DNA from: Alphaproteobacteria bacterium
GTDB lineage: Bacteria > Pseudomonadota > Alphaproteobacteria > Sphingomonadales > Sphingomonadaceae
Direction: 5' to 3'
Length of the DNA stretch: 32,975 nucleotides
NCBI GenBank assembly: GCA_030426245.1
Contig: JAUHYZ010000026.1
Location: 1-32,975, forward strand
Positions 1 to 8,708 of the stretch are shown in pieces (the first letter of the stretch is position 1; every line of letters starts with the position of its first letter). The position numbers were made by a program, and so were the translations under genes. The notes below the pieces were generated by a model that saw only the letters and a list, made by a program, of their open reading frames with translations, did no database searches and was not told the origin of the DNA.

Positions 1-160
1 TGCCTGCCACCGCTGGCAGGACAAGCCGCCCGTCTTCCACAGTGATGCCGGGCTTCGCTTCTGGCGAGGCTTCCACCGGCGCCGAACTTTCCTGACTGCA
101 GGCCGAAAGGCCCAAGCCGGCTATAGCCAGCGCTGCGCCGGCAAATAATGCGGATTTCAT
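1..160 (-). CDS. Copper-chaperone (PCu(A)C-like) lipoprotein, 5' part only
   Basis: Only the first 53 codons lie in the window; the gene runs off the left edge. The ATG at 160 is preceded on the minus strand by GGGGGAG at a good ribosome-binding distance. The protein opens with a lipoprotein signal peptide: Lys near the N-terminus, an Ala/Leu/Gly-rich core, and the lipobox LSAC with Cys at residue 21, so it should be lipid-anchored and face the periplasm. After an Ala/Pro/Ser linker comes GITVEDGRLVLPAVAG, which resembles the start of the PCu(A)C copper(I)-binding domain (family usually helps deliver copper to cytochrome oxidase). The Met/His copper ligands lie outside the window, so the family call is an inference from a short segment. 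It is divergent from dnaK. Confidence 0.6.
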   Translation of the reverse strand, partial: MKSALFAGAALAIAGLGLSACSQESSAPVEASPEAKPGITVEDGRLVLPAVAG

Positions 161-210
161 ATTATTCACTCCCCCAAATGCAATTACTGAATTTGTAGTC
201 GTGCCTATCC

Positions 211-238
211 CTTGTGCCAAGGAAAACCGCACCTATAT
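211..238 (+). promoter_or_regulatory. RpoH (sigma-32) heat-shock promoter of dnaK
   Basis: CTTG at 211-214 and CCTATAT at 232-238 are separated by exactly 17 bases. This matches the alphaproteobacterial sigma-32 consensus CTTG-N17/18-CYTATNT at every defined position. It would start transcription near 245, giving a leader of about 90 nt before the dnaK ATG. Established knowledge: dnaKJ is a classical RpoH target. The transcription start itself is inferred. Confidence 0.8.
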
Positions 239-336
239 CGCCCTCCAGAGACGACCTGAATGAGCCGCCGATCCGTTTCGCCGATTGCGGGAAGCGTAAA
301 GTGCGGTGTCCAATTTGAAGCACAGGATGGGAAGTA

Positions 337-2265
337 ATGGCCAAAGTAATCGGTATCGACCTAGGTACGACAAACAGCTGTATCGCGGTAATGGATGGCG
401 GAAAGCCCAAGGTGGTGGAGAACGCAGAGGGTGCGCGAACCACGCCGTCGGTAGTGGCTTTCACCAAGGATGGAGAACGTCTGATTGGCCAGCCGGCCAA
501 GCGGCAGGCTGTCACCAATCCCGACAACACGGTTTTTGCAGTCAAGCGCCTGATCGGGCGCCGTTTCGATGATCCGGTGACCAGGAAGGATACGGAACTG
601 GTCCCCTATTCGATCGTCAAGGGCAAGAATGGCGACGCCTGGGTTAATGCAGGCGGCGAAGATTACAGCCCTTCGCAGATTTCCGCCTTCATCCTTCAGA
701 AGATGAAGGAAACGGCCGAGAGCTATCTGGGCGAAGACGTAACGCAGGCGGTGATCACCGTTCCTGCTTACTTCAACGACGCCCAGCGCCAGGCGACCAA
801 GGATGCCGGCCAGATTGCCGGTCTTGAGGTTCTGCGCATCATCAACGAACCGACTGCCGCCGCGCTCGCCTACGGGCTCGAGAAGGACGACGGCAAAGTC
901 ATCGCGGTGTACGACCTTGGCGGCGGCACCTTCGATATCTCCATCCTTGAGATCGGCGATGGCGTGTTCGAAGTGAAGTCGACGAATGGCGACACTTTCC
1001 TGGGCGGCGAAGATTTCGACAGCGTGCTGGTCGAACATCTCGCGGATCGCTTCAAGGAGAAGGAAGGCATCGATCTGCGCACCGACAAGCTGGCGCTTCA
1101 GCGGCTGAAGGAAGCCGCCGAAAAGGCCAAGATCGAACTGTCCTCCGCGCAGACGACCGAAATCAACCAGCCCTTCATCACGGCGCGGATGGAAGGCGGC
1201 AGCACCACGCCGCTTCACCTGGTCGAAACGATCAGCCGTGCCGATCTCGAAAGGCTTGTCGACAAGCTGATCCAGCGCACGCTTGAGCCGTGCAAGAAGG
1301 CACTGGCCGATGCCGGCATGAGCGCTGGCGACGTTGATGAAATCGTGCTGGTCGGCGGCATGACCCGCATGCCCAAGGTGCGTGAGACGGTCGAGAAATT
1401 CTTCGGCAAGAAGCCGCATACAGGCGTCAATCCGGACGAAGTCGTGGCCATGGGCGCAGCCATTCAGGCCGGCGTTCTGCAGGGCGACGTGAAGGACGTC
1501 CTGTTGCTCGACGTGACGCCGCTCTCGCTCGGCATCGAAACGCTGGGCGGCGTGTTCACACGCATGATCGACCGCAACACGACGATCCCCACCAAGAAGA
1601 CGCAGGTCTATTCCACTGCCGAAGACAATCAGCAGGCTGTGACCATCCGCGTTTTCCAGGGTGAGCGCGAAATGGCAGCAGACAACAAACTGCTTGGCCA
1701 GTTCGACCTGGTCGGTATTCCGCCCGCTCCGCGCGGTGTCCCGCAAGTGGAGGTGACGTTCGATATCGACGCCAACGGGATCGTGAACGTTTCCGCGAAG
1801 GACAAGGGCACCGGCAAGGAACAGCAGATCCGGATCCAGGCATCCGGCGGCCTGTCGGACTCGGACATCGATCAGATGGTCCAGGACGCGGAAAAGTTCG
1901 CCGAGGAGGACAAGACGCGGCGTGCGGCGGCGGAAGCCAAGAACAATGCCGACAGCCTGGTCCACGCGACCGAAAAGCAGCTTGAGGAAAATGGCGACAA
2001 GATCGACGCCGATCTGAAATCGCAGATCGAAACGGCGATTGCCGAGACCAAGTCTGCGCTTGAAAGCGGGGATGGCGATGCAATCAACGCCAAGAGCCAG
2101 GTGCTCACCGACTTGGCCATGAAGATGGGCCAGGCCATTTATGAGAAGGAACAGGCTTCAGGAGCCGCAGCGGCAGACGCCGGTACGGACCAAGCGGAGG
2201 AAGCATCCGACGAAGACGTGGTCGATGCCGAATTTTCCGAAGTCGACGACGAGAACAAGGGCTGA
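337..2265 (+). CDS. dnaK: Chaperone protein DnaK (Hsp70)
   Basis: ATP-dependent cytosolic chaperone that binds exposed hydrophobic segments and cycles with DnaJ and GrpE. The protein has 642 residues, normal for the family. The nucleotide-binding domain opens with [14 protein letters not shown] (residues 5-18) and contains the phosphate-2 loop DLGGGTFD near residue 193. The linker [13 protein letters not shown] near residue 387 leads into the substrate-binding domain, and the tail is acidic ([16 protein letters not shown]). The start at 337 gives the standard [14 protein letters not shown]-terminus and has a GGATGGGAAG stretch upstream. A sigma-32 promoter lies about 100 bases upstream. dnaJ follows after 69 bases that contain a strong hairpin. 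grpE and hrcA are not in the window. Confidence 0.98.
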   Translation: MAKVIGIDLGTTNSCIAVMDGGKPKVVENAEGARTTPSVVAFTKDGERLIGQPAKRQAVTNPDNTVFAVKRLIGRRFDDPVTRKDTELVPYSIVKGKNGDAWVNAGGEDYSPSQISAFILQKMKETAESYLGEDVTQAVITVPAYFNDAQRQATKDAGQIAGLEVLRIINEPTAAALAYGLEKDDGKVIAVYDLGGGTFDISILEIGDGVFEVKSTNGDTFLGGEDFDSVLVEHLADRFKEKEGIDLRTDKLALQRLKEAAEKAKIELSSAQTTEINQPFITARMEGGSTTPLHLVETISRADLERLVDKLIQRTLEPCKKALADAGMSAGDVDEIVLVGGMTRMPKVRETVEKFFGKKPHTGVNPDEVVAMGAAIQAGVLQGDVKDVLLLDVTPLSLGIETLGGVFTRMIDRNTTIPTKKTQVYSTAEDNQQAVTIRVFQGEREMAADNKLLGQFDLVGIPPAPRGVPQVEVTFDIDANGIVNVSAKDKGTGKEQQIRIQASGGLSDSDIDQMVQDAEKFAEEDKTRRAAAEAKNNADSLVHATEKQLEENGDKIDADLKSQIETAIAETKSALESGDGDAINAKSQVLTDLAMKMGQAIYEKEQASGAAAADAGTDQAEEASDEDVVDAEFSEVDDENKG

Positions 2266-2285
2266 TCGCCTGATGGAAACCAAAA

Positions 2286-2316
2286 CCGGCACCGGTGCTT
2301 CAGGCATCGGTGCCGG
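2286..2316 (+). promoter_or_regulatory. Strong intercistronic hairpin between dnaK and dnaJ
   Basis: Arms 2286-2298 and 2304-2316 form a 13-bp stem, with one G-U pair and otherwise perfect, around a 5-base loop TTCAG. There is no T run after it, so it is not a classical intrinsic terminator. It could be an mRNA-processing or stabilising element, or a partial terminator that lowers DnaJ relative to DnaK. The function is inferred; the structure is read directly from the sequence. Confidence 0.6.
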
Positions 2317-2334
2317 CCAGGTTAGGGACAGCCA

Positions 2335-3471
2335 ATGGCCACGCAAATCGATTATTACGAACTGCTGGAAGTCGAACGAACGGCCGACGAAAAGACTCTC
2401 AAATCGGCCTTTCGAAGACTGGCGATGCGCTACCACCCGGATCGCAATCCGGGCGACAGTGAGTGCGAAGCCAAGTTCAAGGCAATTAACGAAGCCTATG
2501 ATTGCCTGAAAGACCCGCAGAAACGCGCCGCCTATGACCGTTTCGGGCACGATGCTTTCAAACAGGGCATGGGCGGGGGCGGCTTCGGCGGTGGAGCCAA
2601 CCAGGGCGACTTCAGCGATCTTGGCGACATCTTCGAAACTATCTTCGGCAGTGCATTTGGCGGACGCGGACGGCAGCAGGCTCGCCGCGGAGCCGATCTG
2701 CGCTACGACATGCAGATCACGCTGGAAGACGCGTTCAGCGGCAAGGACACATCGATCGAGGTCGAAGTTTCGGTTTCCTGCACGCCTTGTGTAGGCACCG
2801 GGGCCAAGCCGGGGACGGGCCGCACTGGCTGCAAGACTTGTGGTGGCCACGGCAAAGTCCGCGCCCAGCAGGGTCTGTTCGTCATTGAGCGGCCGTGCCC
2901 GTCCTGCCACGGGCGGGGCGAGGTGATCGAGACGCCTTGCGAACATTGCCGCGGCGAAGGCCGGGTGGACGAGTTGCAGAGGCTCGACGTCAATATTCCG
3001 CCTGGCGTCGACAATGGCACGCGAATTCGCATGTCCGGCAAGGGCGAGGCAGGACCTATGGGGTCACCGCCGGGCGACCTCTACATTTTCATACATATCG
3101 AGAACCACAAGGTTTTTCAGCGCGAAGGAACTGCGCTGTTCACACGCGTACCGATCAGTATCACGACGGCGGCGCTGGGCGGCGAAATCAAGATTCCGGG
3201 CATCGACGGGCAGTCCAACAAGATAGAGATTCCCGCCGGCATCCAATCGGGCAAGCAGCTCAGAAAACGCGGAGCAGGCATGCCCGTCCTGCAGGGCAGC
3301 GGAAGGGGAGACTTGGTAGTCGAAATCAAGGTCGAAACGCCGACCAAGCTCACTTCGCGTCAGAAAGAAATCCTGCGTGAATTCCAGGAGACCGAGACCG
3401 GTGAAGAGTCCCCCAGCAGCGCCGGCTTTTTCGACAAGCTCAAAAACACCTGGAGCGATTTGACCGAATGA
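2335..3471 (+). CDS. dnaJ: Chaperone protein DnaJ (Hsp40)
   Basis: Co-chaperone that delivers substrates to DnaK and stimulates its ATPase. At 378 aa it is a full class-I DnaJ. The J domain carries HPD at residues 34-36. A Gly-rich linker follows (MGGGGFGGGANQG). The zinc domain has all four CxxCxGxG repeats: CTPCVGTG, CKTCGGHG, CPSCHGRG and CEHCRGEG. The C-terminal substrate-binding domains begin around VNIPPGVDNGTRI. The ATG at 2335 has AGGGACA just upstream. The stop overlaps the next gene's start (ATGA at 3468), so the phosphatase is probably translationally coupled. Transcription most likely comes from the dnaK heat-shock promoter through the intercistronic hairpin. Confidence 0.98.
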   Translation: MATQIDYYELLEVERTADEKTLKSAFRRLAMRYHPDRNPGDSECEAKFKAINEAYDCLKDPQKRAAYDRFGHDAFKQGMGGGGFGGGANQGDFSDLGDIFETIFGSAFGGRGRQQARRGADLRYDMQITLEDAFSGKDTSIEVEVSVSCTPCVGTGAKPGTGRTGCKTCGGHGKVRAQQGLFVIERPCPSCHGRGEVIETPCEHCRGEGRVDELQRLDVNIPPGVDNGTRIRMSGKGEAGPMGSPPGDLYIFIHIENHKVFQREGTALFTRVPISITTAALGGEIKIPGIDGQSNKIEIPAGIQSGKQLRKRGAGMPVLQGSGRGDLVVEIKVETPTKLTSRQKEILREFQETETGEESPSSAGFFDKLKNTWSDLTE

Positions 3472-3935
3472 ACGGCGTGCCGGCCGTTCTGTTCGTTTGC
3501 CTGGGCAATATCTGCCGCTCTCCGCTCGCCGAAGCGGCATTCAGGCAGGTCTCAGAGGCCGCTGGGCTGAAGGTCGCGATCGATTCCGCAGGTACCGGCA
3601 ACTGGCATATCGGCAAACCGCCGGACCCGCGCGCGCAGGCAACTGCTCTGCATTACGGGGTGGACATTTCCAACCTGCGGGCGCGCCAGATCGAACAGGC
3701 GGACTATACGCGTTTCAGCCATATAATGGCGCTTGATCACGAAAATCTGGCCGACATTGAAGCTGCGGCACCAAATGAGACGACCGCGCATATCGCCCTG
3801 TTGCTGGATTATGTGCCCGGAAGGGAAGGTCAGGCGGTGCGTGACCCTTATTTCGGCGGTGACGGGCTTTTTGAAGAGACGTGGGCCGACGTCTCACTCG
3901 CTGCATCGGCACTGACGGAATATTTTTCTCGCTGA
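3468..3935 (+). CDS. Low-molecular-weight protein-tyrosine phosphatase
   Basis: Cytosolic phosphatase of the LMW-PTP family, 155 aa, typical length. The P-loop signature CLGNICRSP sits at residues 11-19 right after the N-terminal strand, with the nucleophile Cys11 and the phosphate-binding Arg17. The general-acid loop is seen as VRDPYFGG near residue 121. The ATG overlaps the dnaJ stop by four bases, so it is probably translated with the heat-shock operon. The physiological substrate cannot be told; bacterial members act on tyrosine kinases or on arginine phosphate in other lineages, and nothing here distinguishes these. Confidence 0.93.
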   Translation: MNGVPAVLFVCLGNICRSPLAEAAFRQVSEAAGLKVAIDSAGTGNWHIGKPPDPRAQATALHYGVDISNLRARQIEQADYTRFSHIMALDHENLADIEAAAPNETTAHIALLLDYVPGREGQAVRDPYFGGDGLFEETWADVSLAASALTEYFSR

Positions 3936-3948
3936 CGCTGCATTTTCG

Positions 3949-3964
3949 CGCCACTTCCGTGGCG
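3949..3964. terminator. Possible bidirectional terminator hairpin
   Basis: CGCCAC-TTCC-GTGGCG, a perfect 6-bp stem with a tetraloop, lies in the 30-base gap between two convergent genes (the phosphatase and the patatin-like lipase). Neither strand has a T run after the stem, so termination is only suggested by position. Confidence 0.4.
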
Positions 3965-3965
3965 A

Positions 3966-6290
3966 TCAGCCTTCAGTGAAGCCATTCAGCACTTCCTTGC
4001 GAATTCTGGACAGAAGGCCGGGATCGGCGCTTAGACGCCCTTCTTCTTCTTCCAGGACCGCCAGGAATATCCTCTTTTTGAACTGGGCACAGATTTCCTG
4101 GTCCATCGGCCTGCTGAGGGTCGAGCAGACAAGGTCGATCATCCGTTCCGCGCCATGCAGCCGCCCCCACAAATAATCGTTTTCGCGATAGGCCCGGCTG
4201 AAGAAGGCGCCGAAATTGTAGAACTCTATCCCGCGCAGCGTCGCCATGGTTCCCCCTTCGCGGATCGAAACGGCATCGTCGGGCGAAATGCGATCGACCT
4301 TGATCGGATCGAATTCGGTCAAACCCTCATTGTGGAGCAATGCCAGCGTGGCGACGTCGAAGAAGGGAAATCCCAGATAAGTGAACAACGCTCCGCGGCG
4401 GAGCGGCTTGGGCATCGCTCCGAATGCTTCGGCGAGCATTTCTTCCACCTTGTTGTCGAGCGCGGAAAGGCCGCTCATCCGCTCAAGCGCATCGATGACC
4501 GTTCCCGGTTCCTCCAGAACACGCTCGGCGATCGGATTGAAATCCTCGCCCAAGGCGCCGGGCGTTTCGTGATCGAAATAAAGGGACAATGCGCTGTAAA
4601 CGGTGTCACGGCCCTTGTCCCGGTCCTCCTCGGTGATGTCAGGGTCGTCGTGCCACTCGCGCGAGAGGCGCCTGGCAAGAAGGCGCAAACGGCGTATCCG
4701 GAATTCTACGTCATGCGCGCGAAAGAAGCGGATCGCTTCCTCGCTGGCCCCGCCGCGTGAGGGATGGGCAAGGCTGGATAGCCCGCGCGCTTCCAGTTCC
4801 TCGTGCAACTTGTCCACGATGGGGAGGTGATCGTGCAGCAGCAGGCCGGGTGCGTGCGCATAGATCACCCTGGCAAGGCGTTCGACGATCCCTGTAAACT
4901 TCGTCTGTGCGTAGGAATGAAAGGCAAAGCCTGCGCGTTCTGCCGCAGCTTGCTGTGCCTTTGCCCGCCAGTTTCTGAGACGTTTGGGCGTGGGCCGATC
5001 GAGAAAGAACGTCCGCCCGAAAATCTGGTCCACCGCCCGTTCGACCTCGGGCCGCAGCGCCGCTATGATATGCTGCAGCCTCTCGGCCTCTCGCGATTGT
5101 TCTTCGATGGCCTCCAGATTGTCACGGATTGGCTGCTCTCTGGGAATGGTGGAGATTGATCCGAAAATGGCCCGAAAGAAGCCGACGTCCTTGTCCTGCT
5201 CTCTGCTTCCGGTCCTGATCCGGTCCGGACGCGGGTCGATATAGACGAAGCGTCGGTCCACTTCGCGTTGGGCAGGGCGCCCTTTCAGCGCATCGATCGC
5301 GGCGGCGAACGGCGCGTTCACCAGAACCGATCCGTCGATCAGTGAGACCTTTTCGACATCCTGCTGTTTTACATGGGCCGGCATGATCCGTTCGATGAAA
5401 GCCTGCCGGCTAGGCCAATCGACATTCCGCTGCTGCGCCAAGTCGTCGATCTCCGCCAACTTCATCGGCGGAAAGGCGCCGGGAAAGCTGGTCGTAGACC
5501 GCGCCGCAAACACCAGTTCCATCGGATGGCCCAGTGAGCCGCCCGCTTCCGCCGGCGTTCGTTTGCGGAAGCTGATCGGCAGGCGATGCTCGCTCTCCTG
5601 CACCACGGGCGGACTGTTGAGACGCAGGAGCTCGATATAACCGCCAAAATCGGTGGTCGTGACGAACAGATCGATCGGGTGGCCCGGTGGCAGCAAGGGA
5701 GCTTCACCCCGAGCTTCAGCCATCGCCTGCAAGGCGTCGGCGATCATCTTGGAGAAGCCGATGCCGGAAAAGGGCGGGGCGAACCATCTCGAGCGGACGA
5801 AACGGGCGAGCTTCCTGCGGACCTGCTCCCGCGTTTCCGGTGCGACGCTTTCCGACACGGCGTTTCCAGGGCGGGTGAGCAGGAACTCGACCACGGAGGG
5901 TGCCCAGAATTTGGCGGCACGGGTCCACAATTGGGCATCGGGATCGAGCAGCCTGTCGACATCGGCTCCCTCGAGCCACAGATCCGTCAGCGGTTCCAAC
6001 GACTGGCCTGAATGGATCGCCTGCGCAAGAAAGACGGCATTGATGCCTCCGGCGCTCGCACCGGTAAGTATGTCGGGCAGAACGCGCAGAGCAATATCTC
6101 TGTCCGATTTCAGGAATTCCAGCAATTCGCAATAGATCGATTCGCTGCCGGTCGCGAAATGCTCACCCTGATGTACGGCGCGGCTCGCCCGCGTGAGCTT
6201 CCAGAGCTCTTTGGTGACACCGTGCATATAGACGGCGAGACTGACACCGCCGTAACAGATAAGGGCAATTCTCAGCTCTTTTTGACGCAT
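3966..6290 (-). CDS. Patatin-related (DUF3376-type) phospholipase
   Basis: Large patatin-family protein, 774 aa, consistent with the long patatin-related/DUF3376 family. The catalytic Ser-Asp dyad is visible: GASAG at residues 77-81 (Ser79) and the Asp-Gly pair DGS at 319-321. The oxyanion-type glycine segment is early (CYGGVSLAVYMHGV, residues 12-24). Patatins hydrolyse acyl ester bonds of lipids; the substrate here is unknown. The long C-terminal half, charged and rich in Arg/Glu, has no motif I recognise. No signal peptide is seen, so it is probably cytosolic or membrane-peripheral. It diverges from radA, and the shared 71-base gap contains a LexA-type box that could affect both. Confidence 0.88.
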   Translation of the reverse strand: MRQKELRIALICYGGVSLAVYMHGVTKELWKLTRASRAVHQGEHFATGSESIYCELLEFLKSDRDIALRVLPDILTGASAGGINAVFLAQAIHSGQSLEPLTDLWLEGADVDRLLDPDAQLWTRAAKFWAPSVVEFLLTRPGNAVSESVAPETREQVRRKLARFVRSRWFAPPFSGIGFSKMIADALQAMAEARGEAPLLPPGHPIDLFVTTTDFGGYIELLRLNSPPVVQESEHRLPISFRKRTPAEAGGSLGHPMELVFAARSTTSFPGAFPPMKLAEIDDLAQQRNVDWPSRQAFIERIMPAHVKQQDVEKVSLIDGSVLVNAPFAAAIDALKGRPAQREVDRRFVYIDPRPDRIRTGSREQDKDVGFFRAIFGSISTIPREQPIRDNLEAIEEQSREAERLQHIIAALRPEVERAVDQIFGRTFFLDRPTPKRLRNWRAKAQQAAAERAGFAFHSYAQTKFTGIVERLARVIYAHAPGLLLHDHLPIVDKLHEELEARGLSSLAHPSRGGASEEAIRFFRAHDVEFRIRRLRLLARRLSREWHDDPDITEEDRDKGRDTVYSALSLYFDHETPGALGEDFNPIAERVLEEPGTVIDALERMSGLSALDNKVEEMLAEAFGAMPKPLRRGALFTYLGFPFFDVATLALLHNEGLTEFDPIKVDRISPDDAVSIREGGTMATLRGIEFYNFGAFFSRAYRENDYLWGRLHGAERMIDLVCSTLSRPMDQEICAQFKKRIFLAVLEEEEGRLSADPGLLSRIRKEVLNGFTEG

Positions 6291-6329
6291 TCGCGCTGTT
6301 TGAAGCTTTGATACGGCAATGGCAATTGC

Positions 6330-6344
6330 GTTCCGGTTATGTTC
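6330..6344 (+). promoter_or_regulatory. LexA (SOS) box upstream of radA
   Basis: GTTC at 6330-6333 and GTTC at 6341-6344 with exactly 7 bases between. GTTC-N7-GTTC is the established alphaproteobacterial LexA operator. It lies 17 bases before the radA ATG, where a bound repressor would block transcription or initiation. The divergent patatin gene start is 39 bases away on the other side. Confidence 0.65.
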
Positions 6345-6361
6345 TGTATATCTGAGTCGTC

Positions 6362-7675
6362 ATGGCTAAGACAAAACGCCGATATTCCTGCCAGGCTTGC
6401 GGCAGCGTCTCCCATCGCTGGCAAGGGCAATGCCCCGATTGCGCCGAATGGAACACGCTGGTGGAAGATGCACCGGCGACCGTCTTTTCAATGAAGCACA
6501 ATCTGTCCGATGGCGGGAAGCTCGTAGAGTTCGCTCCGCTCAATCGTGCAGACGAACTGCCTCAGCGCAAGGCGACCGGGATCGACGAATTCGACCGCGC
6601 TCTGGGGGGCGGGCTCGTGCCCGGCTCCGCAATCTTGATGGGCGGGGATCCGGGCATCGGGAAATCCACCCTGCTGCTGCAAGTGGCCGCGCGGATTGCA
6701 CGCAGCGGTGCCGAAGCGGTCTATGTCAGCGGGGAGGAAGCCGCGGGCCAGGTCCGTATGCGCGCCTCCCGCCTTGGCTTGGCAGATGCCCCCATTAAAC
6801 TTGCCTCCGCCACGTCGGCGCGCGACATTCTCACCACGCTCAACGGAATGGCGCCGCCCGCATTGCTGGTGATCGATTCGATCCAGACCATGCATTCGGA
6901 CCAGATCGAAGGAGCGCCGGGCACGGTCAGCCAGGTGCGCGGCTGTGCCTTCGAACTGATTCGCTATGCCAAGGAAAACGGCGTTGCACTGGTGCTGGTC
7001 GGCCATGTGACGAAAGACGGGACGATCGCGGGTCCGCGCGTGCTGGAACATATGGTCGATGTGGTGATGAGCTTCGAAGGGGAGCGTAGCCACCAATACC
7101 GTATCCTGCGCGCATTGAAGAACCGCTTCGGGGCAGTCGACGAGATCGGTGTCTTCGCCATGGCGGGGCAAGGGCTGGAAGAGGTCCGCAACCCTTCCAC
7201 ATTGTTTCTCTCTGGCAGCGACGAACCTCTGGCGGGAAGCGCAGTCTTCCCCGCGTTGGAAGGAACGCGGCCGGTGCTGGTGGAGGTGCAGGCCCTGATT
7301 GTGAGGCTGCAGAGCGGGGCAACGCCGCGCCGTGCCGTCGTCGGTTGGGACAGCAGCCGCCTTGCCATGCTGCTTGCAGTCCTGGAGGCCCGCTGCGGAC
7401 TGAGCTTCTCCTCTGCCGAAGTCTATCTCAACATATCCGGTGGATACCGATTGTCGGATCCGGCGGCAGACATTGCCGTCGCGGCCGCGCTGGTTTCCGC
7501 TCTGGCAGACAAGCCGCTTGCTTCGCGAAGCGTCTGGTTTGGGGAAATATCGCTTGCCGGAGAGGTTCGCCCCGTGGCGCATGGCGGCTTGCGCCTGCGC
7601 GAAGCTGGCAAGCTCGGCTTCAAGCATGGCTTCGGCCCGGGCGAGAGCGCTCGCGCGGATCGCCAATCTCGTTGA
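6362..7675 (+). CDS. radA: DNA repair protein RadA (Sms), C-terminus shifted out of frame
   Basis: RecA-like ATPase that processes branched recombination intermediates. Domains in order: N-terminal zinc finger with Cys10, Cys13, Cys24 and Cys27; Walker A GGDPGIGKST at 94-103; the RadA signature KNRFG at 253-257; a Lon-like C-terminal domain. The frame ends at 7675 after GFGPGESARADRQSR, which is not how the family ends. The +1 frame over 7641-7697 reads LARIANLVDRIVGAE and stop, which matches the usual xxLVDxxxG terminus. So a one-base insertion (or two-base loss) seems to have occurred between about 7625 and 7660, or the base call is wrong. The catalytic parts are unaffected. cvpA follows 12 bases after the alternative stop. 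Confidence 0.95.
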   Translation: MAKTKRRYSCQACGSVSHRWQGQCPDCAEWNTLVEDAPATVFSMKHNLSDGGKLVEFAPLNRADELPQRKATGIDEFDRALGGGLVPGSAILMGGDPGIGKSTLLLQVAARIARSGAEAVYVSGEEAAGQVRMRASRLGLADAPIKLASATSARDILTTLNGMAPPALLVIDSIQTMHSDQIEGAPGTVSQVRGCAFELIRYAKENGVALVLVGHVTKDGTIAGPRVLEHMVDVVMSFEGERSHQYRILRALKNRFGAVDEIGVFAMAGQGLEEVRNPSTLFLSGSDEPLAGSAVFPALEGTRPVLVEVQALIVRLQSGATPRRAVVGWDSSRLAMLLAVLEARCGLSFSSAEVYLNISGGYRLSDPAADIAVAAALVSALADKPLASRSVWFGEISLAGEVRPVAHGGLRLREAGKLGFKHGFGPGESARADRQSR

Positions 7676-7708
7676 CCGTATCGTGGGGGCGGAATAGGTC
7701 TCCTGCCC

Positions 7709-8242
7709 ATGACGGGCTTCGACATCATAGTCCTGGTCGTGATCGGGATCGGTGCGATCGGCGGCTTCCTGCGCGGTTTTGTGCAGGAAATCCTTTCGCT
7801 CGCCTCCTGGGTGCTCGCCATATTCGCGGTCCATTACCTTCATACTGACCTGACCGAGTGGCTATTCCAGTATGTCGGCACCCCCTCGGGCTCCGCAGTG
7901 CTCGCCTTCGTTCTGCTTCTGCTGATACCCTATGCCGCAATGAAATTAATTGCCGGACAGCTGGGTGCAGCCACGCGCAATTCTGTCCTCGGTCCGATCG
8001 ACCGGGTGCTGGGTTTCGGCTTCGGTGTCCTGAAAGGCGCCATCATCGTTGTCATGGCATTCTCCCTGCTGGTGCTCGGCTATGACACTGTCTGGGGCAT
8101 CAAGGGACGGCCGACATGGATCACCACGGCCCGGACCTATCCCGTCGTCAACGCCGGGGCCGACGCGCTCGTGCAGTTGATTGCGGAGCGCCGAGAAGAA
8201 TTGCGGCTGAGCGACTCTGCCATTGCCGGTGGCAGTGAATGA
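7709..8242 (+). CDS. CvpA family membrane protein
   Basis: Inner-membrane protein of 177 aa. Four hydrophobic stretches are seen, around residues 3-22, 28-45, 58-80 and 98-120. The early GFLRGFVQEILSLASWVLAIFA is the hallmark of the CvpA/colicin V production family. Other CvpA proteins have been tied to cell-envelope homeostasis, but the molecular role is not settled. It is followed by a soluble C-terminal tail. It sits between radA and the NifU-like gene; its stop overlaps the next start (ATGA at 8239), indicating a co-translated unit. Confidence 0.9.
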   Translation: MTGFDIIVLVVIGIGAIGGFLRGFVQEILSLASWVLAIFAVHYLHTDLTEWLFQYVGTPSGSAVLAFVLLLLIPYAAMKLIAGQLGAATRNSVLGPIDRVLGFGFGVLKGAIIVVMAFSLLVLGYDTVWGIKGRPTWITTARTYPVVNAGADALVQLIAERREELRLSDSAIAGGSE

Positions 8243-8673
8243 GCGGAGCGGAACGTCTTTACACGCCTGAGCTTCTCTCTCTGGCGGTTCGTCTGGCCGA
8301 ATATCCCTGGCGCGAGGATTCTCCGCGCACAGGCGATGCGCGGTCGAAAAGCTGCGGCAGCACATTGTCCATGGGCCTCGAAACCGATCCGGATGGGAAG
8401 ATCTCCCAACTCGGCATGCGTGTGCATGCATGCGCTGTTGGCCAGGCGTCCGCAGCGATCTTCGCCAAGGAAGCGGCAGGCCGCGACCAGGCCGATATCG
8501 AGCGGGCGCTGGAACAGATGACTGGCTGGCTCAAAGACGAAGGGCCTGCGCCTGACTGGCCCGGAATCGATGCGATCGACGTAGCTCGCGCATATCCCGC
8601 TCGGCACGGCGCCATGCTGCTCCCCTGGCAAGCCGCGCTTGCAGCTCTTTCCAGCACAGCGACAAGCGTCTAA
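8239..8673 (+). CDS. IscU/NifU-like Fe-S scaffold-type protein
   Basis: A 144-aa protein resembling the N-terminal NifU/IscU scaffold fold. Two of the three expected cluster-ligand cysteines are recognisable: KSCGST (Cys39) and HACAVGQAS (Cys65). Where the third Cys would be, the sequence reads YPARHGAMLLPW with no Cys, although His could act as a ligand. The central AIFAKEAAGRD segment fits the family helix. It overlaps cvpA by four bases. No other Fe-S assembly gene is nearby. Whether it still builds clusters is uncertain; it may be a specialised or degenerate scaffold common in sphingomonads. Confidence 0.75.
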   Translation: MSGAERLYTPELLSLAVRLAEYPWREDSPRTGDARSKSCGSTLSMGLETDPDGKISQLGMRVHACAVGQASAAIFAKEAAGRDQADIERALEQMTGWLKDEGPAPDWPGIDAIDVARAYPARHGAMLLPWQAALAALSSTATSV

Positions 8674-8708
8674 CTGACGCTGAACGGGATAAGCACAGGG
8701 GAGAAAGC

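Noticed and set aside
361..1965. A 534-aa open frame antisense to dnaK
   Set aside because: It lies on the strand opposite a clear dnaK with perfect motifs; in GC-rich codon usage such long antisense frames are common. No ribosome site or recognisable protein.
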